DNA from: Dermacentor variabilis
Lineage: Eukaryota; Arthropoda; Arachnida; Ixodida; Ixodidae
DNA length: 64,000 nt
Direction of reading: 5' to 3'
Assembly: GCF_050947875.1 (NCBI RefSeq)
Contig: NC_134574.1
Coordinates: 102,333,469 to 102,397,468 of the forward strand
Shown: piece after piece, positions 59,411 to 64,000 of the stretch
Numbering within the stretch: position 1 is the stretch's first letter
Layout of the letters: each line of letters begins with the position of its first letter
Notes under the pieces: model-generated
What the model was told of the DNA's origin: nothing
Database searches by the model: none
Seen by the model: the letters and a program-made list of their open reading frames with translations, nothing else
Position numbers and translations under genes: made by a program

Positions 59411-61216
59411 TCTGTTTACGACTAGATTTGCGAAAGTTTCAAACAGGTTCCCCCCTATATTTTTACAGTGGGCGCTCTTTAAATGAAGCCTCAAGGTGCC
59501 AGGGAAATTAGTTCCATTTACCAGGCGTTCTATTTACTGAGAGACATTGCAGAGAGCCAACCAACTATCAGGATGGTGTCCTATTTTAGCGGCAGTTTCG
59601 CTGAAGCGATTTTCGTCTATCGAGATTCTACTGTAGTCCATAGTAATGGATGAGTTGTGTTCTGAATGGACACTTTAGCATGGCTACCATGTTTAGTTGA
59701 ATGTTGTGCAAGCAGCAACATTTCACTGTACCCAGTGCAATATCTACAGCCAGCAATATAAAATGTTGCAAATGCAGCCATGAACAAGTACCTCCCCTGA
59801 TCAAATCCAATAGCAGCATCTTTAGACGAAATTAGTCATGCTTTCTCATGTTTAAGTGCCTCGTTTTCAGAAATCAAATCGTCCTTATCACATTGGCCTC
59901 CAATCGTGTCATCCCCAGAGCTGAGGTCATTTGAGATAGCATTTAATTGTCCTTCAAATAGCATATTGGTCTTATTTAAAAAGCACATGGCATCACAGTC
60001 ACCACCTAGATATAAAATTCGAGCTGCAACGCTGTAGCAGACATTCTGAGGTAGAAGCCTAACTATTCTTTTGAATTTGGATGCACACTCAAAACAATTA
60101 CAGACAGGGCTGATATTGTAGCAACCAGGACAGATTTAAAGGACATAAAGGAGCAGAATTGTGTGAGCTTCGAAATGTTATTCTCTCTGAGGAACCATGC
60201 TGTCCAATTATAAAATGGGGATCAAAATAAAGTAATTGGATAGCAAACCTGCATTTCATTAAGTAAATAAAATACTGTTCGTGCTACCTTCCATGGTGCA
60301 CACTACATTCCCTTTCTTTGAATGTGAATTTGTTACCTTGCCATGGTTTGCCAAATGTATAGGTGTATTGTTGGTCAAGGGTGGTGGAACGGATATAGGT
60401 CTCAGGCTAGAGGAAATATTTCGACAAGGAGACTTGCCAGGTTGAACAGCCAATGTTCAAGCCATTTCGTTCCCTCGCAAAGACGTTGGCTCCAGCTTGA
60501 GACTTCCTTTGTTGGACAACTGTTGATGACTAATGTCGCCATCTTTTCACTTACCCTCGTCTTTTCAACCTATTGCTCCACGCAGGAGCTGCACTTTCTT
60601 TAAAAAATAAAGATAATAATGAGCTCAAAGGCTTTGTGCATGGCTGCGTCCCCAAGGGCAAAAGTTTGTTTTCAATGAATGACAGAGTTGGTGCCTTTCT
60701 TGAAAATCTATAGATGGGACGTCAAGACTGTTGGGGTCACTTTAACGAATTTATGTTGTGAGAGGCGCACATCGAAAACTTGACAGGCAAACTATCCCGA
60801 ACTTTAGGTACCGAATTTTAAGAAGATTTCAAAACACACTGTCCTTAAAAAGCTGAGCGGCTAATATATTTTGCTTTGTTTCAATCCGGCACCACGAACT
60901 TTCACCTGGTGTGGGGAACTACTGCGTTAACAAGCATGAACAAATTAATAACATTGCAAAAAAAAGGGAGTGTTGGGCTATTGCCAATACACCTTTTCTT
61001 TAGCTCCTTCGGTACCGCTATACTCAAGTTTACGTGTTAGGAAAGTAACCGGTTTTATCTCATGCGCATTCTCTGCCTGCACAAGTCGCAAATTACAAAC
61101 AGAATTACTTTTTATTGGAAACTGTGAGTTCACAGAGAAACTCAAATCAATATACAACATGTTGCCATGAATTCTGGTTTGTGCCAAGTCCTCGCACAAA
61201 TTATGGAATTTAAATA
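59411..61216. other. AT-rich region; possible exons only
   Basis: No confirmed gene. A frame on the minus strand (about 60130-59840) is open for about 97 codons (CNCFECASKFKRIVRLLPQN, then an Asp/Asn-rich end) without an ATG at its start; it could be an exon. A GTAAGT donor-like site lies on the minus strand near 60560. Frames at 60970-61199 are not recognised. Confidence 0.3.
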
Positions 61217-61441
61217 TAAATTATGGGGTTTTAGATGCCAAAGCCCCTTTATGATTATCAGGCCGGCCGCAGTGGGGTACTCGGGAAATTTCGATCACCT
61301 AGGGTTCTTTATCGTGCACCTAAACCTAAGTACACGGGTGTTTTCGGCCCCATCGAAATGCGGCCGCCGTGGCCGGGATTCGATCCCGCGACCTCGTGTT
61401 TAGCAGCCCAACGCCATAGCCGCTAAGCAACCACGGCGGGT
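61217..61441 (-). repeat. tRNA-derived SINE, complete
   Basis: On the minus strand a tRNA-like head (box A GGTTGCTTAGCGGCTATGG; box B GGATCGAATCC at plus 61376-61386) leads into a body with the CGGCCGCATTTCGATGGGGC phrase and ends in ACCCCATAATTT. I recognise this as a common hard-tick SINE; the family name was not verified. Confidence 0.85.
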
Positions 61442-61789
61442 AAATTATGGAATGCAAGCATTGAAACATGCTCTTCCGTCAACTCTAGATAACCATAGCT
61501 TAAATGGTTTATGTGATTTCTTTCTGCAGTTGCTGTGGTAATGAACATATTTAGACTTCACTTCCGTTACTATATAGAATTCGCTAAAAGTACTGTTTGC
61601 TATATTGCTATCAAGTTGATCATTCGCGTGCATGCAGCTGCCTGATGCACTTACGGGAGATGGAGCTTTGTCAAGTGGCGATACAATGGCCTTTTTTCCC
61701 CATCTCCTCAACCATGTGATTGTAGTACATGTCTGGAACAATAAAAAACTAAAAGATTGAAAGATTTAAAAGCAAACGACACCGCTGCT
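61442..61789. other. No recognised gene
   Basis: A minus frame (61741-61445, 98 codons) has an ATG but no family I recognise. Confidence 0.4.
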
Positions 61790-62285
61790 GAAGTGCTTAG
61801 CAGAAGCGGACTTCCAATGGGCTTCCAGCAATGGAAGAAGAGGAAAACCAGTGTATTATGTGTAATGGGGTGTTTTGAAGACGACCGCACTGATGTATCG
61901 TAAATGTTCTGAAATGATCTTTTTTTTAAGTGTATGCAGGGACGTTTGGGAAAGACGCCTCTGATATCAGTCTTTGATGTTACGCAAGACATTGAATACA
62001 CTATGAAGCAAAACACACCGGTGTACTGTGATTTTGTTGTTAAAAACTACTGTGCTCCGTGCGTTGAAGACACATTGAATTACATTGAGTGTCACCTGTG
62101 GGCTGCACTACAGCAGCGTGAACTCTACCCGTTGTGGTTGAGGGACCAGTGAGCAATTAGTATAGCAAGGTTTGGCAAAGATACAGGCCTGTGTGGCAGG
62201 AGTTATCCACGGATGATCTGTCCTGTACAGCCTGCTACCGGGGTCTAACAGGGAAGCCATTCAAGTTCCGTCTTTTCTAATATCG
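61790..62285 (+). repeat. Family R repeat, diverged copy 6 (3' part)
   Basis: Matches 5250-5705: AGCGGACTTCCAA, GAAATGATCTT, GACATTGAATRCA-like, AAGCAAAACAC and TTACCCACRGATG-like phrases, at lower similarity. It ends at a SINE insertion. Confidence 0.7.
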
Positions 62286-62289
62286 ATAT

Positions 62290-62523
62290 TTTCTTGGGTT
62301 TTTTTTACGTCCCATAACCACGATCTGATTATGAGGTCCGCCGTAGTTGGGGCTCCGACCTAATTCTGACTACCCGCGGTTCTTTAAAGCGCACCCAATG
62401 CATGGTGCACAACGCGTTTTTGCATTTCGCCCGTATCGAAATGCGTCAGCCGCAGCCAGGATTTGAACCCAAGACCTCGCGCTCAGCAGCTTAACGCCAA
62501 AGACACTAAGCAATTACGGCGGT
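62290..62523 (-). repeat. tRNA-derived SINE
   Basis: A diverged relative of 61217-61441 in the same orientation: tRNA-like head near 62455-62523 (box B-like GGGTTCAAATCC on the minus strand), body with GGTTCTTTAAAGCGCACC, and a tail near 62300. Confidence 0.8.
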
Positions 62524-62911
62524 TCGTTACTTTAAAGAGCTGTTGGTGCAGATTTTCTTTTTTCTTTTCTTTTTGTCCGAATTAAGGCGCCTACCACTTT
62601 GCAGTCTTTTGCGCGTTTTGTAGCTAGCTAGCTGCATGGTTGACCTGGATAAATTACTTCGTGGCGATGGCGGGTTACTGCACCGCTAAAGCAGCTACCG
62701 AGGCTGTGTTTCTCTTTGTTTAGTTGCCTTATTTGGAAGCACGCACTCACTGTCACAATAACTGTGTTTCGGGACCCCTGTATCTCGACTTTGTTTCTCC
62801 GACATCGGCAACAGTGGCTGCTTCAGCGGTGTGAAGAAGCCACGATGTGAAGTATATGTATATAGCGCTCCGTCAGAAAAGTGCCCAAGACACAGTGCTC
62901 TGTAGCGCACG
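62524..62911. other. Sequence downstream of the prolyl 4-hydroxylase exon
   Basis: No gene recognised. The frame 62910-62695 (minus) is not a known domain. If transcription passes the poly(A) signal it would be 3' flank. Confidence 0.4.
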
Positions 62912-62917
62912 TTTAAT
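62912..62917 (-). terminator. Possible poly(A) signal ATTAAA
   Basis: ATTAAA on the minus strand, 28 bases after the stop codon of the prolyl 4-hydroxylase exon. That is short for a 3' untranslated region, so a later signal may be the real one. Confidence 0.4.
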
Positions 62918-62944
62918 ACGGCCGCTGGCGGCTCCGCGCACTTC

Positions 62945-63178
62945 CTACGTGGCCAGCGCGGCGGGCCAGTCGTGGGGTATCCTGGACTGTCCCAGTTCGT
63001 GAATCCACTTCGTGGCGATCCACTTGGAGCCCACGAGAACGGGACACGCCCCGTGCTTCGTGCGCTCGTCGCCCGGGCTGCGCGTCCTCAAGGACGGGTT
63101 GGGCTCGAAGCGACTGTCGTTGGACGGTTTCGGCAGCAGGTTGATCCAGAACAGCGCGCGGCCCTCCTTGGCTTGCAC
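62945..63178 (-). CDS. Prolyl 4-hydroxylase alpha subunit, C-terminal exon
   Basis: The enzyme hydroxylates proline in collagen-type chains in the endoplasmic reticulum, using Fe(II), 2-oxoglutarate, oxygen and ascorbate. The exon opens after a good acceptor (TCTCCACGCAG, first exon base 63178) and runs 77 codons to TAG at 62945-62947. It reads ALFWINL, then a KHGACPVLVGSKW segment, then KWIHELGQ. In the known family the third iron ligand His and the 2-oxoglutarate Lys are ten residues apart; here H42 and K52 (exon numbering) keep that spacing. Between ALFWINL and KHGACP there are about 24 residues (Pro/Ser/Arg-rich), longer than in most family members. The iron-binding HxD and all upstream exons should lie beyond 64000. 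It is CpG-rich and looks intact, unlike its neighbours. Confidence 0.86.
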   Translation of the reverse strand: MQAKEGRALFWINLLPKPSNDSRFEPNPSLRTRSPGDERTKHGACPVLVGSKWIATKWIHELGQSRIPHDWPAALAT

Positions 63179-64000
63179 CTGCGTGGAGACACGTCGGGGT
63201 GCGTGATAGGTATACGCTACGACACCTTCTGAAGGCGGTAAGAGGCACACTAGGATACGTGGACGATGCTGTAACGAATATGCGAAGTATATAATACCAC
63301 TGCATCCAGCACGGAGATCACCATCTCGCACAAAAGACAGCTCTGTCTCACCCTTATCGCGGCTTTCGAAGCCCTCTCAATTGCGCCCCGTCAATGACGT
63401 CATCGACCGCCCGTCGGCCAATAGACGCATTCCATCGGGCGATTGTTCGTGACCACGAGTTACTCCCAAGCGCGGTGTAAGATGTGCCCGCGAGTGAAAG
63501 CGAGCGTACGCGCGCACTGCCCCGCTATCTTCTAGCTAACGCGCAAGGAGCGGGTCTTAAACGTGTATTGCCCGACCTGCAACCACTCCCGTGTTTTTCT
63601 CGGACTCCTAGCTTTTGTCAGACGCCAGGCTCGATGCGTTAATTGCACATTGGAAAGAAGAAAGATCAAGAACCTAGGAGTATATAACTTTGGCTTTCTT
63701 ATCGACAATAGCAGCAACTTGGAGGAAATATTTCGTTGAGGGGGAAATTTAAATTGCACTGTTTATATTTTCGCTATTATTACGTCATTTTTCTTTCCAT
63801 TTCTCCGTAACACATTCGATCATCCAAGGGCATCGCACTCACTCTGCTGTAAGGAAAATAAAGAATCTGGAGAAAAATGAAGCGATGGGCCGATCAACGA
63901 GTGATGGAACGACAAATCGTAGTTGTAACGTTAAAATAATAGAAGCAATAATAGAATAAATACTAGAATAATAGAGCAATAATAGCATGTAATATATAGT
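63179..64000. other. Intron or upstream sequence of the prolyl 4-hydroxylase gene
   Basis: Read on the minus strand this should be the intron before the last exon, but no other exon of the family was recognised. It is CpG-rich to about 63520, then AT-rich. The acceptor pyrimidine tract is at 63179-63195. Confidence 0.5.

Noticed and set aside
63395..63402. A perfect TGACGTCA (CRE-like) site upstream of the prolyl 4-hydroxylase exon.
   Set aside because: An 8-base word is expected about once by chance in a window this size, and the site lies in a presumed intron.

Overview
The window looks like a gene-poor, repeat-dense stretch of an arthropod nuclear genome, most likely a hard tick. The basis is recognition of repeat families: RNase H-bearing LINEs, tRNA-derived SINEs, a Gmr1-like Ty3/gypsy element, a Penelope-like element, and interstitial TTAGG, the arthropod telomere pentamer. 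No database search was possible, so the species is an inference. There is no bacterial-style gene order, operon or CRISPR. Almost all long open frames are transposon pieces or shadows of them.

Layout. Bases 1-14599 and 22329-31776 are two direct copies of one segmental duplication; the first is cut by the left window edge. Copy 1 carries two later LTR insertions that copy 2 lacks: a 4.56-kb Ty3/gypsy element (6189-10747) with apparently identical 791-bp LTRs and a 5-bp target duplication, and a 711-bp solo LTR (13664-14374). Copy 2 preserves both empty sites. Both copies contain an older LTR (12190-12750 / 30037-30641) and the endonuclease part of a LINE. The spacer 14600-22328 holds a LINE RNase H/3' end, a copy of an unclassified repeat here called family R, an RTE-like LINE, another LINE reverse transcriptase (RT), SINE pieces and a long (TA)n tract.

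From 31777 to 34435 copy 2's LINE runs on through RT and RNase H remnants. A degenerate Ty3/gypsy element (34440-38876, minus) follows, then LINE and SINE fragments. A near-complete LINE on the minus strand (41605-45945) interrupts a family R copy, and a 1.35-kb terminal-inverted-repeat element with TTAGG-rich subrepeats (47157-48506) interrupts the same copy again. From 50.3 to 55.7 kb a further family R copy is split by two LINEs, one with a visible 15-bp target duplication. The right part (55.7-64 kb) is less saturated. It has a GC-rich stretch with a tiny poly-alanine ORF, an inverted pair of Penelope-like 3' ends, three SINEs in one orientation, and one convincing host exon: the C-terminal exon of a prolyl 4-hydroxylase alpha subunit (62945-63178, minus), whose upstream exons should lie beyond base 64000.

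The genes do not work together as a pathway; the window is a record of nested insertions and a duplication, next to the 3' end of one cellular gene.
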